From contig CM037585.1 of the NCBI GenBank assembly GCA_021018995.1, forward strand, positions 127,190,831 through 127,254,830: 64,000 nt of DNA, in the 5' to 3' direction. Positions 1-11,610 of the stretch are shown here, piece by piece. The translations under genes and the position numbers were made by a program. Within the stretch, counting starts at the first letter, position 1. The number at the start of each line of letters is the position of its first letter. Under the pieces are notes generated by a model. The model saw only the letters and a list, made by a program, of their open reading frames with translations, did not search any database and was not told the origin of the DNA. This DNA is from Chloranthus sessilifolius (Eukaryota > Streptophyta > Magnoliopsida > Chloranthales > Chloranthaceae).

Positions 1-97
1 TGATCGATCTACAAAGGCAGTGATCGATCTACAAAGGCTGGTGATCGATCTACAAAGGCTGGTGATCGATCTACAGTGGGTGGTGATCGATCACTCA
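1..97. repeat. 21-bp palindrome-containing minisatellite in LTR
   Basis: About five tandem copies of a unit close to TGATCGATCTACAAAGGCTG, the last ones diverging. Each unit holds the palindromic core GATCGATC. The array begins before the window. It lies about 1.3-1.4 kb from the LTR 3' end, where the related LTRs carry other palindromic clusters. Confidence 0.85.
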
Positions 98-1403
98 CCC
101 CTGCTTTTGCCTGTCTTGAATTCATGAAGTAGACACCCCGGATATTGTCGTAGTTCTCGACATTCCTAACACTTAATGTCTTTGTGCATATGGTATAGGA
201 TAAACCCCGACGTCGAAAAAGCTTTGGATTTGCTTAGAAGATAAACCGATCGAGGTAGGGGAAAACTCAATTTAAGTGCATCTAGATTTAATTGCATGAT
301 ATCTTAACATTGTATTATATCTCTGATTTTCGAAAGCATGCCTGCATATGCATTAAACTCTGATTCCCGTATTCTGATATCTGTTTCTGTTCTTTGCATA
401 TGCTCTGATAATCTGCTCTGATAATCGCCTCGATATTCTCGCTTCATGAGGTAATAAGTATGTATTTGATTTGAGGTTTAACATTCAGACGATCCCCACC
501 GACTCGGCGGTATATCCGTTTCTTGCACAATGTGCAGTTGTTTGAAAATCCTCGGCAATATATGCACTCCATGTGTGGGGCATTATTGCATTCCTGAAAA
601 TTGTTCATTGAACGACGATTGGTTGGGGTTTCCTATCGGCACAAATCTGGCTACCACGTGATATATATACACGGGAGTTACTTAAGTTAGAGATATGTAT
701 GATTTAAGTCATTTAAATCTAATAAGCACAGCATCTTGCTAATTCCGGAGTTCAGTTTACTTTTGCCAGTTATGCATTCTGATTTCCTGCATGTTTGAGC
801 ATCAATCTATATCTGTTCAGTTTCGTTTCACTTGTCGATCTAAGATATGTTCTGCAATCATGTTTAATAATTTAGATGTAAATTAATTGAAATTCTTCTA
901 CTGAGCTAGGATGTAGCTCACCCTGCTTCAAATCTTTTTAGGTTCTCGAGGCAGTGCACGTCTAGATCGAGAGCGATCCCGGATTATCACCGGATCCCGA
1001 GGCCGAGGCAGGACGAGGAGACTGGACGCTCAAAGTGACGAAGTTCTATCCTTAGCCCGGGTATTGATAACCATATTTTGTACTTTTGATCTTTTGGATT
1101 TACTGTGTGCCTGGTGGCCACCTTTGTATAAACATATGTAGTTCTACCTTTATTTATTTCATGTTAGTCCACATTCCATTTCGGAACCACTATCGGGAAC
1201 CATTGTTTGGGTGATGTACGTCCATCACCGATGGTTCTTCCTGGTTCCTTTTTGGGAATGTGTATGTTCTTCCTTACATTTAAATATTGTTGACGTGTAT
1301 TTAGTATAGAAATTGGTTGACCCCGACTACAGCTGCTCGGATGTGTCCACCTAGCTTCCGCTATCTGGATCGCGGATCGATCCTGATCGATCCGGGATCA
1401 TCA
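1..1403 (+). mobile_element. Del/Tekay-type LTR, 3' portion (starts before window)
   Basis: This stretch shares, in the same order, the blocks found in the Del/Tekay LTRs at 11,959-13,713, 37,245-39,525 and 47,067-49,226. They are a splice-donor-like AGGTAGGGGAAAACTC near 253, a CATTGAACGACGATTGG block near 606, a CTACTGAGCT...TAGCTCACCCTG block near 898 and a CCATCACCGATGG hairpin near 1,221. I place the 3' end at the TCATCA near 1,403, by analogy with the TCACA ends of the relatives. No primer-binding site follows it, so it is a 3' LTR or a solo LTR. Its 5' part and any target duplication lie outside the window. Confidence 0.65.
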
Positions 1404-1637
1404 GTATGATCCTAGCAGTGCGGGTTTTAAGCGGAAATCGGCATTATTTCTTGATATTTTCTTGAGAAAGTCTAGAATACAAGAAAATGTCAGAAATACT
1501 AAGAAAATAAAATTTTGAGTAACTCAAGAACAACCTTCAGGAAAGTGACTTTCCTCATAAAATGAGTTTCTGGGCAGCAACTGAGCTAACCATTTTCTTG
1601 AAAAAATGGGTTTCTGGGCAGAAACTGCCGAGCGAGC
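1404..1637. other. Spacer, unassigned
   Basis: No gene is visible. It has a short imperfect duplication around the word TTTCTGGGCAG (near 1,566 and 1,610) and several AAGAAAAT runs. It could be an altered left arm of the foldback element that follows, but I could not align it with the arm of the second copy. Confidence 0.4.
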
Positions 1638-2235
1638 CCTTAGAAAGTGTCACACTTACTTTTTCACGTATATTTTATTCAAAAATTGTGAGCGCCTGGT
1701 AACAAAGCGCTAACACCTCGGCAGCGAAACGCCGACACCTCGATAGCGAGGCGTTGGCACTTCAGCACCGGGGGTGTCGACGCTTCTATATTGAGGTGTC
1801 AACGCTTTACTAAAAAAAAAAAATAATGGAGCGTCGGGACCTCGTTTCGGGGGCGTCGGTGCCTCTAAATCGAGGTGTTGGGGCTTCGATAAAAAAAATA
1901 AAAAATAAATTTAGCGAGGCGCTGACACCCTAGTGCCGGTGTCCTAGCGCCTCTTTTCAAGGTGTCGGCGCTTCGCTGCCAAGGTGCTAGCGCTTCGATA
2001 TTAGGTGACCACTTTTTTTAGTATAATATTCCTGAAAAAGTAAGTCTGACACTTTCTTGAAAAACTAAAGAGAAGAAAGAGACTTTAAAAAAGTCAAGAA
2101 TGACGGCTAGAATAATAATTAACTTTTAAAATATTTTTAAAGTGTAATCCCAGTTAGTACAGTGAATCCCATGCCACCCATTACGTCACAAAAAGGACGC
2201 TACATGTCATTCCCATATCAATTAGCGTCACTATA
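1638..2235. mobile_element. Foldback element, copy 1 (left arm incomplete)
   Basis: Starts AGAAAGTGTCACACTTACTT, and the complement of that word recurs near 2,040 (AAGTAAGTCTGACACTTTCT). The interior is a chain of direct and inverted copies of a GC-rich word close to GGTGTCGGCGCTTCGCTGCC, broken by A-runs. The right arm continues to about 2,235 and matches the right arm of the copy at 2,945-3,778. The outer part of the left arm is missing or replaced. No reading frame is present. Confidence 0.7.
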
Positions 2236-2599
2236 AAAAATAAAACTTTTAGGGGTAATATTTTGGAGTATAATTTATATGTTTGTGTTACTCCCAAATA
2301 TAACTACTAATGTGGGGATACATTCCTCCTAAAATTAATATAAAAATAACTAATTAGTAGCTATCTGAATAGCTAAAATTTGAAACATATAAGCTCGGCC
2401 AATTATTCATGTAAGAGGAATGCTTACCATATTACCTTTCAATGTCTTATCCCAAATTCGTTCTCTCACTCAAATGGGCTTGGCTTAGTTTATAACCCAT
2501 TTTAAGATGGTATTAAAACATAATCTTATATAAAATAAACAATTATAGACCTTTTAACTCTTTTATATATATACAAAAAAAGAAAATTAATATACAAAT

Positions 2600-2602
<3 letters not shown>
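2236..2602. other. AT-rich spacer
   Basis: No gene, inverted repeat or known element is recognised. Confidence 0.4.

Positions 2603-2633
<31 letters not shown>
2603..2633. repeat. (AT)n microsatellite
   Basis: Uninterrupted AT dinucleotides. Confidence 0.95.
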
Positions 2634-2634
<1 letters not shown>

Positions 2635-2744
2635 CAAAAAGTGTATATACATTCGAATCTCAACTAGGTTGGGTTACGTTCATGTGTAGGTTTAAAATTC
2701 AAAGCCCCGGCCTAACCAACGTAGAACACTAGATGGGCTTGAGT

Positions 2745-2843
2745 TGGTTGAGTCTCCACCGTGTATCAAATCCGGACCCAATTTACAATCAGGTTCATTT
2801 GGTCGGGTCGTGTCGGGTCGAAGTCGACTTGACCCATTTAGAA

Positions 2844-2845
<2 letters not shown>
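2745..2845. repeat. GGGTCGGGTCGTGTCGGGTC-type repeat fragment
   Basis: Short GGGTC/GACCC words in both orientations. The same kind of text occurs near 39,950-40,140, 63,069-63,300 and 63,578-63,815. Probably fragments of one non-coding dispersed repeat. Low complexity makes the relationship uncertain. Confidence 0.4.

Positions 2846-2923
<78 letters not shown>
2846..2923. repeat. (TA)n then (GA)n compound microsatellite
   Basis: About 38 bp of TA followed directly by about 40 bp of GA. Translations through it give meaningless IY and ER repeats. Confidence 0.95.
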
Positions 2924-2926
<3 letters not shown>

Positions 2927-2944
2927 CGGGGATATGCACTTGGG

Positions 2945-3778
2945 CATAAAAATATCTCTACGCAAATTTATATGGGTGCGACGCGTAGCACCCTTTTTGT
3001 AAAGTGATGGGTGGCATGGGATCCATTTTATTAACTTGGGTTACACTTTTAAGATATTTTAAAAGTTAAATACCATTTCAGCCGTTATTTTGTACTTTTT
3101 TAAAGCCTCTTTTCTCTTTCTTCTCTCTATTTTTTTAAGAAAGTGTCAGACATACTTTTTCAGAAATATTTTACTCAAAAAAAGTGATAACCCGGCAGCG
3201 AAGTGCTAACACCATGACAACGAAGCGACGACACCCCGAAACGAGGCGCTGGCACTCCGGTGGCGAAGTGCTGGCACCCCGGTGCTTCGCTATTTTTTTT
3301 TTTTTTTTTCTAATTATTTATTTAAATTGAAGTGTCGACACCTCGATTTAGAGGTATAGGCGACCCTGAAACGAGGCGCTGACGCTCTTTTTTTTTTATT
3401 TTATTTTAGCGAAGTGTCGACACCTCGATATAGAGGTGCTAACAATCCCGGCCAGTCCCTCGCTATCGGAGTGTCGGTGCTTCGCTGCCTAGGTACTAGC
3501 GCTTTGTTATTGGGCGCTCACATTTTCTGAGTAAAATATACCTGAAAAAGTAAGTCTGACACTTTTTAGAGAAATAGAAAAAAAAAAAATGATTTTAAAG
3601 TGACTTCTAAAAAAGTCAAGAATGACGGTTAAAAAGGAATATAACTTTTAAAATATTTTAAAAGTTTAACCCTAGTTAGTAAAATAGGCCTCATGTTACC
3701 CATCACTTTACAAAAATAGCGATACGTGTTGCACCCATATCAATTAGCGTAAAAATATTTCTACGTCTGGACACATTT
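2945..3778. mobile_element. Foldback element, copy 2 (complete)
   Basis: Almost the whole 0.83 kb is one long inverted repeat. The left arm (GTAAAGTGATGGGTGGCATG near 3,000, AAGAAAGTGTCAGACATACT near 3,138) reappears complemented in the right arm (near 3,690-3,715 and 3,550-3,572). The centre carries direct and inverted copies of the GGTGTCGGCGCTTCG type with T-runs. There is no coding capacity. The arms of over 300 bp point to a foldback or long-TIR non-autonomous DNA transposon. Termini are set to within about 10 bp and no clear target duplication is visible. Confidence 0.8.
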
Positions 3779-3788
3779 TTCCCCTTTG

Positions 3789-3790
<2 letters not shown>

Positions 3791-3827
<37 letters not shown>
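3791..3827. repeat. (TA)n microsatellite
   Basis: Uninterrupted TA dinucleotides next to the right end of the foldback element. Confidence 0.95.
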
Positions 3828-3829
<2 letters not shown>

Positions 3830-4247
3830 AGACTATATCATTGAACACACGATGTGATCAAGTACCTTGTGGCACGTGATTATACTGCATCCTGGCACGT
3901 GATTATACTGCATCCTCTAAGGCTTCACCACATCCCAGTGGAGGGTATTATTGTTTTTTTACTTGTATGCCTTTCATTTCACAGGTGCACATAGAGGATG
4001 TGAGATAACTTGCATGCGATCAAGGTTCACTACATTGCAAGTTACACCAAATCTTTCACGGCCTAAACACGAGGCCGCTAAATTTTTTTCCCTTTCACCC
4101 AAAATTGAATAATTTAAAATCATCCTTTTCGTGGATGCTTGTTAATCAAGTTTGAGCATGTTTATGTGGCAACTGATCTTTGGTTTGAGTGCCATGTAAC
4201 ACCCAATTAGCTCGAGTGTAGAGTTTCAGGCTACAGTACTTGAACAT

Positions 4248-4252
<5 letters not shown>

Positions 4253-4318
<66 letters not shown>
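4253..4318. repeat. (CT)n then (AT)n compound microsatellite
   Basis: About 36 bp of CT followed by about 31 bp of AT. Confidence 0.95.
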
Positions 4319-4322
<4 letters not shown>

Positions 4323-4605
4323 CTCAAGACTGTCTGAGTGCAACTTTAATCGATGTACTCGATTCAGTTGGGCAGTATGTGGCTCCTATCACGAGAATCG
4401 GGTGCCACGACAATTTGGACAAGATTGATTAGATGTCATACGAAAATTTTGGGCATGATCTAAAGTATATCCATTGTTAAAAAGATGGGCAATTGTGTCC
4501 AAATTTAATGCACCAAAGTAGGGCGTTATACCTTATCTTTGTCTCATGAAATCAGACAAAAAAACCCTCAAACAATTAATTTTTTTTAAACTACATGGAC
4601 CCTGG

Positions 4606-4693
4606 TATATGGAGGATAGATTTTATATAGACAAAGTGCATGCGACTGTTATATGGAGGATAGATTTTATGTAGATAAAGTGCATGCGACTGA
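4606..4693. repeat. 44-bp tandem duplication
   Basis: Two adjacent copies starting TATATGGAGGATAGATTTTA, differing at about three positions, so a fairly recent local duplication. Confidence 0.9.
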
Positions 4694-6053
4694 TGTGACG
4701 CGACACACTTGACTGCAAGTACAATGGGACTTAATTAATGCAGGTCGGTGCAGCCAATCACATCGCTCCACGTCAGCCGCTTGCACTTTGCCCTCAACAA
4801 ATCTGTCCTCCATTATAATTTTCCAAACCACATACCATGTAGTCGGAAAACCCAAAATGAATGTTGTTTTGGGTGTTACATGCCATGTGGCATATGATCT
4901 AGTATTCGAGTGTAGCTGTTCGAGCCAGCTAAGTGCCCCATGACACCTAAATCAAGGTTTAGGTGCCAATATAATTTATCCAAGGTCAGTTAGGTACTTA
5001 CGTTATAAAAAATTTAAAAAAGGGTGTGTTTCCATTTTTAAATATTTGGTCAAAGTTGAAAAAATGCAAGGCATCATATTTGAGCGGCGAACCACAAGAT
5101 TTGACCTATGACTTAAACAGTTTTTTAAAAGAAAAAACTAAAATTTTAGTTAACTTGTTGAACTTCTAGAGGATGTGGTGCAATTAGCAATCTTATGTCA
5201 CATGACACTTGATCTCGCACCAGAAAGTATGGGGAAAACACTACCATCGAGAGTAGCATCACTTTTCCCTCGACGAAGAAGTTGCCGCAGCCAGGTCCGC
5301 CATCCACTTACCAGGACCAAAGAAAAGCCTGAAAAAACCACAAACAATCAATATCAAGCAATTGTGAGGATCAAATAATTTTTTATCAAGTAGTGAAATG
5401 GCAGAAAAGGATACCTAAGGCCACGGGTAAGGTGTTGAAGAATGTTGAACCATGGGCCCCACCCACAACCGATCCACCCAGAAAAGAACGACAGGCCGTT
5501 GTCCTCATTGTGGGGCCCACCAACCCGTGACCCAATCAATAAAACAAATCCATTTCCATATCTCTATCTTTATTCCCTCTATTATAAAATATAAAATCTT
5601 AAAGGCGTCGGGAGAGAAGGGCACATCACATGCCACGGAGCATGATCAACCTAAATCAAATCCTCATTTCGGTTGATCTGTCATGGGGCATGTGATTAAT
5701 TATTATATATTTGACTGTTTTTACCCTTTATTTAGTGGGTCAAAGATAAAATAATGTCTCTGAACTTTGGTGCATTAATTTTTTCTAAACTTTAACCATA
5801 TTTTTAATAGTAAAAAATTGCAACAACATTTTTGTTTTTGAAATGAGATTTGATCAACTTTATCTAAATTGCCGTGTCACACGATCCGCATGATGGTCAG
5901 CTGATGATGGGTGTAGAGATTTCTCTACACCTGGGCTCAAAAAATTACAAATAAAATCTTAAAGCAACCTGACAATAAACCCAAAGTGTGGACTAAGCAA
6001 AACAAGTAGAATCAAACAAAATCAAACCTCCTCACACCAAGAAAAGGTCCACC

Positions 6054-6494
6054 TTGGCCTACACTCTCGCGTCTCCTCCTCTTACTTTACTTTTGTCTCA
6101 TCTTATCATTACCTTTACCATACTACCTTCCCTTGCAACGGACTCCCCTCCAACTTCACCCACAAACGACTTTCTAACAACTTGTAAATCACTCAGAAAA
6201 ACACCCAAAAATTGTAAGCTCCAACTCTACGAGATGCCTCACCTTATCGAAAAATTAAAGAAGATCTCTCCTAACAAGGAGCCCCCAACCATAAAAGACT
6301 TATCAATGGAAGAAATTAAACGACGTCACACTTTCTTCGATAAACTCTCTGACACCCAAACCACGAAACTAAATGTGACTTCCCTCTCATCCCAGATCAA
6401 TCAGATCGAGAAAGATCGAGGACCCCGAAATAGATCATCCAACTCTCACTCCGTCCGTCCGGCCTTCTTTGTCAATTTTCACTTAAGGAACTGA
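6054..6494 (+). pseudogene. Open frame of 146 codons without ATG, unrecognised
   Basis: An uninterrupted frame that opens at TTG, not ATG. The context ACCTTGGCC would be a near-ideal plant start (ACCATGGCC) if one base were changed, and the preceding 60 bp are A/C-rich like a plant leader. The predicted N-terminus is hydrophobic for about 20 residues (LLLSHLIITFTILPSLA) and then Pro/Ser/Thr-rich, as in a secreted protein. The rest is Lys-rich and charged (MEEIKRR, LEKLKK-like text). I recognise no family. It could be a decayed secreted-protein gene or chance coding in a G-poor retroelement strand. An in-frame ATG occurs only at about codon 60. Confidence 0.35.
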
Positions 6495-9490
6495 TGTTAT
6501 ACCATAACACAATAATAATAACAAAAAAAATATAAAAGTATACAAAACAAAATTTTATATATATATATTGCCCAGCAATATCTCCGACTCACATTTTATG
6601 CCCAAACTCTTCAAACTTATACCCGATCGAAAACTCGAAGCTGCGGGAACTAGTGCTAAGAAACAATGCCTACACAATTGTCTCGCTTGGAGGAAATTAA
6701 AGCCCACGTGGGAAAAACTTATATTATTTTGGCAGCATGCCCAGGAAATATCTACCAGGGGAAGGACTTCCTAACCCTTTAGAATGTTATCCATAACTCA
6801 ATGATCATCATGTCTCGTAGTCTAAACATGCTCATTTATATACTTAACATCCCCGTAGTCATCACATGACATTCACAAATCGTAGGCCATTATTTTCGAA
6901 AAATATTTTGGGAATCATCTAACTCATTAACCACCTCCTATTCAGGCAAGTTGATCAAAAGGTCTAATAGACCATAAAACTTTTTGAAATGTAGAAAACT
7001 CTGAATTCTCATACACCACTTTTCCGTCATTGGAGTCGATGTTAGAGCATAAAAAATGAAAATATAAGGTTCCATCAAATCTCATAATTCTTGCGTTAGC
7101 AGGTTATTTCAAAATAATATACATACATGCATAAAAAAATAAGACAAAAAAAAGAGAAAAAGAGAAGCACAACTGAGCGAGAGCATGCGACGAATGAACA
7201 AGTCAACGAGCCTAGGAAAGCATAAGTAAATTTTGAGGGCATTCCTGGTACTCTCATTAGAAAAGCATAAGCAAACCGAGAGGGCCCCCTGGTGTCTTTA
7301 CACTACTAGATGTTGTCATACGGCGGTAAGAGGAGGAAAAAACTCTTGCTAATCATAGAATTTGATGATTTGATAGTTATGGACCATGACAGAGAGGTCA
7401 ATTATGGCACCACATTACCCACCCGAGAAGAAAGTAGTTGACTACTATTTCAAAATTTGGTTCAATAAGAAACTACCTCCAGATCAATAAACCTTACCTC
7501 CTCTTCACCCTTGATGTTTTTCTTTTCGGACAATGAGTTAAATGATTTTCAAAATCTTTTTGAGAATAAAACCGAAAACTCTTGAATGATAAGCGATGCA
7601 ATCACCCATTACCTATCATCCACCCCTACCTTGTTAAAAGCTATGATATATGATGATCATTCAGTACTTATAAAATTGAGCCCGGCATATGGCTGTCATA
7701 ATCGAGCTACCTCTCAACATGAAATCATCACAAGCACACTCCAGGATATCTGCAAGGCCGAGAAAAGTCTCACTGCCACTTGACACTGGGACATTTTTTT
7801 TAACACTAACACCTTGGCAACTATAATCGGGTCATGAGACCAACACCTCAAACTGAGATATTTTTTTTAATTTCCCTAATGTCCCACAATGGAACCTCAA
7901 AAAATTTCCTTAAATCCCATCGTGGAATAATAATAAAATATTTTTCAAAGTCACATCGCGTGACCACAAAAAAATAATAAATAAACTTTCTTAATCTCTT
8001 TCATCCTCACATCCCTACAAAACAAATAATCCAAACCTTCCTCAAAATCACTCTACTATCCCTTCTCTATCACATCTATACAACTCATCATACCGAGAAT
8101 GAGACTGCAGAATCACTCTTAAATAACAACGTAAGAATCTTTTCTCAAGATAACAACTAAATATTCCTCGATGGACAAACTTTTTTTGAGCTGCATCCCG
8201 ATGCACTCGTTGTTGATATCACTTAACACCTTTCAACACATTTTATCTAAAATTTATCCTATTATCACTCTGATTGCACCTGTGCTTCGACTGCGGTATA
8301 GTCCCCTCACGCGGTTGTGATTGCACCCACAACAACGATAAAAGCCCCTCGATCGCCACAACTGGTCTCCAGATGAATCAACCCTTCGTGCTTCAAGATA
8401 AGGAATACAAGAGTCGATATCAACCCCCTCATCAAAGAATATTCGTCATTCTATCTCAAGCAAGGATTCACCTCTACACGCGGGTCTCTGCACTTATTCA
8501 AGTAAGTACCATCCCATCATTGGCCATCACAGCACGCAACCAAGAGGGGAGGTTCACCAATGTCCCGTCGCGAAGAAGCATGTAGTAAATGTGAACCCCA
8601 AATGTCCCATCGCGATAATCATCACGTCCCATCTCAGAAGGTCTCCTCCCGGTAATAAATCAGGTACGTATCATCCCCTCACCACTCGATATTCCCTATA
8701 ATATAATTAGCTAACATTAAGTCAAACGTTTTCAAAACCCGTCTCTCTCTTGATTCGCGAACCACTATAGTCCTCCCATAAGAGACAATCATCAGTATCC
8801 GCGAGAAGGTTAGACGGAGTATTTGGCATACTAAACATTGTCTTGACAACCAAAGGTCGGGTCCATAAATCCCATTCCGATGGATCTGCTCAGTGACGTC
8901 TCGAAAGCCACGTATTCCAAAGTTCTACCACCGAATTGATCTTAAGTTTAAAATCAAAATTTTTAAAACTCCTATCTACTAAATTGTCACCTCTTATCAC
9001 CCTAATCCATACTTTCCCCTGGGAAATCGAACACCAAGTATACTCAACTTCGAGAAATCACAAATGTCCACTAGAAAGGGACTCCTGGCGCGTCACTGGT
9101 CTGAGCAATGACGCGCCAGATCTGACATTACTTGCGAAAGCCTTCGCCATCATATTATATGGTCACTTGACCTTGTCTCTGGACATTCATATGACGCCCC
9201 CCGGTACTTCGTTTGTATCAATTTTCCCCGTTTAACTGCCACTTACAACAGGTCGCGACATGCAACGGGATGCCACTTGCACTCGTGGATGAGGATACAC
9301 CTCTCGACAACTACTACTGGCCCCCGAATGGTCCCTTTTAGCTTGCGCTAATAGATAAAAAAGTCAAACATTTCATGTCAACTCCCTAATGCACACTTGT
9401 GATCTCTAAAAGAAACGAGAAGGCACCCTAAAAAGGAGGTGTCTATTTCGTCGATGCATCCTTGCTCCATACGAACGCGCCGAAGAGGAG
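6495..9490. other. Degenerate, G-poor region; probable retroelement remnant
   Basis: Only short broken frames are present. The + strand is conspicuously poor in G and rich in A and C over about 3 kb. Near 9,310-9,400 a frame reads through YYWPPNG and KVKHFMSTP before stops, which would suit the C-terminal tail of a gypsy integrase just upstream of a polypurine tract, but this is a weak inference. No RT or integrase core motif could be read. Confidence 0.35.
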
Positions 9491-10157
9491 CATCTATAGA
9501 CACCCCATTTTTTCTCTCTTAAAATGTACAAAAATATTTGGTCAACCTTTGACCTTGCCCGCGATCTCTGAAAAATGACTAACCTTCTTTAAAGACCTCA
9601 ACCTGGGAACTATACACCACACATGTAGTGTACGATTGAGAAATGAGCTGAAATATCAACCCAGAAGCTCAGACCCATCAAGACCCAAAAGTCCTCGAAT
9701 TATGCGCAAGTCACTATGCACTTAATTCAATTACATGTAGGGTAGTCTGCGCGTAATTAGTCTCACTTGGACTGGGCATAGGCTTCCGTACACCGCCTGA
9801 AGTTCTCGATTCCACACACATACCCTGACGCATTGAATCGATTACACGTGTCATATTACATGCGGAATCAGTCCAAAACTGGACTAGGATTCTACTTCCC
9901 AAGACCGCCCAAACTCCTCAATCTCGCGCAAGACTCCCTACGCGGAATTGGATTCCACGCTTAGCCATATGCGGGAAATTGGTTCCAAGCCATAATGGAA
10001 CTAGGACACCCGCTCAGCCATTCACTCTCGTGTTAGTGACTGACTCAAAGTGAATTAAGCGCATTGGACTATGCGTTGAATTCATTTAAGCGTCCCTGGT
10101 CATGCGCGCAATCCACCTATTGCACACATTGTCCCACGCTCGGAATTGCCTGTATAT

Positions 10158-10167
10158 CTATAAAAAG
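10158..10167 (+). promoter_or_regulatory. TATA box, promoter copy 1
   Basis: CTATAAAAAG, 131 bp upstream of the shared block AGGTAATCTCTTTCTAGTTC. Followed by C/T-rich leader-like sequence. Confidence 0.5.
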
Positions 10168-10288
10168 ATCCTCTTTCCTCACCAATTTCACAGAATTCAA
10201 TAGCAATCTCTCCTCTCTCGAGCTCAGGCTTCCCCCAAGCTCGAGTTTCTCTTTGCGGCACTAGAATGAGGAAGAAAAACTTAGCTTA

Positions 10289-11610
10289 AGGTAATCTCTT
10301 TCTAGTTCTTAGCTTCTAGTTCTTAATTCTAGTTCCAATTTTTAGTTCTAGTTCTTAAGTCCTTAGTTCTAGTCTTTTGTTCTAGTTTCAGTTCTAGTTC
10401 TTAATTTTAGGTTATAGTTCTTAATTTCTAGTTCTTAGTTTCTGGTTCTAGATCTTAGTTCTTAATTTTTAGTTCTAGTTTATGGTTTCTTAGTTCTTAA
10501 TTCTTAATCCTTAATTCTTAGTTTCAGTTTTTAATCCTTAAATTCTTAATTATTAATTTAAATTCAGTTTTTAATCTCTAATACTTATAAGAATCCCCCC
10601 TTTTGATAGGTTTAGCAGGAATAGGAGACTAGACCAGATAGACTTTAGGCTATCCTCTCCAAAAGTCCGAATGAAAACCCTATAGTCTTAGGACTAGATG
10701 CCAAACATATAGCATACAGTCGAGTATCAGCGGGTCTTCAATTTTCAATCCCATCACTTTTATTTTTGACCTATTTTGAAGTATAAAAAAAAATTAAATT
10801 AATGCAAAATTGGTCATATTTGAAATCTTATCGAAATAGCTTTCCAACGAGCAAACAATGAGCAATTCCGACGTGTATTGAAAAAGTTATGGTCAGTTTT
10901 TGAAAGTTGCACAAAAAGTAACGAATTTCAAGACTCCTAATTGAAATAGGATTAGTCTCTTTTATTATTTTAAAAAATAGGATTTCTTTTTTTTTATTAG
11001 AAATAGGATTAGTTTTTTTATTGTTTTAGGATTTTATTATCTTAGAAGAATTAGGAATGTAGAGTTACACTGGGATTAAGAATTAGGATATTTCTTTTAT
11101 TTGGACTAGGAATTAGAGTTACACTAAGATTTCTAGTTTTAGCTTATAAATAGACCCCTACCCCCCAACCATTCAACACATCAATTCTTATTCTCATGCT
11201 TCTCACTTCTAGAGATTTCGAAGTCTTCTCTGCGACATCAAGGAAAGAAGTATGGAGGAAGAAGCACTTAGGTTCAGGTAATCTCTTTCTAGTTCTTAAT
11301 TCTAGTTCTAGTTCTTAATTATAATTATAATTCTTAATTCTTAGTTCTAGTTCTTAGTTCTTAGTTCCAATTCATAATTCTTAATTCTTAAATTCTTTGT
11401 TTTTAATTCTTAAATTCTTAGTTCTCAGTTTAAATTCAGTCTTTGATCTCCAGCATTTATAAAATAGCCCTTAGCCACCCGATTTGCCTAAGGGAGCTTA
11501 CAGAGGATACCCGAGAATGGGGTCGATCCTCCTTAGCATAACGGGTCACCACCCCTTTTTTTTCTTAATTAGAATTATAGTAGGATTAGGAGACCAGATT
11601 AGTTAGACTC
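10289..11610. repeat. Tandemly duplicated leader block with TTCTAGTTCTTA repeats
   Basis: Two units (about 10,289-10,655 and 11,277-11,610) each begin AGGTAATCTCTTTCTAGTTC, run through loosely periodic TTAGTTCTAG/TTAATTC text, and share a tail near TTAAATTCAGT and AGGA(A/T)TAGGAGAC. The offset is about 988 bp. The AGGTAA at each start could be a splice donor. Confidence 0.75.
11145..11153 (+). promoter_or_regulatory. TATA box, promoter copy 2
   Basis: TATAAATAG, 132 bp upstream of a second AGGTAATCTCTTTCTAGTTC block. The nearly equal spacing to copy 1 shows that the two belong to diverged copies of one promoter segment. Confidence 0.55.

Larger units (their letters stand above)
3828..5990. 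other. Dispersed-repeat region without recognisable genes
   Basis: No open frame resembles a protein. GCATCCTCTAAGG near 3,910 and AGAGGATGTGGTGCAA near 5,169 resemble text near 52,090 and 59,460, in one orientation or the other. TAACACCCA near 4,200 faces TGGGTGTTACATGCCATGTGG near 4,868, an inverted pair about 0.7 kb apart. I read this as remnants of one or more non-autonomous elements, not resolved further. Confidence 0.45.

Noticed and set aside
1..97. CRISPR-like array of regularly spaced repeats
   Set aside because: Units are contiguous 21-mers without unique spacers, in a plant LTR.
2744..3007. 87-codon + frame
   Set aside because: Starts at TTG and reads mostly a TA/GA microsatellite.
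5354..5676. Overlapping short frames on both strands around 5,350-5,680
   Set aside because: Non-ATG or weak starts, no domain and no codon pattern; likely chance in a GC-richer patch.
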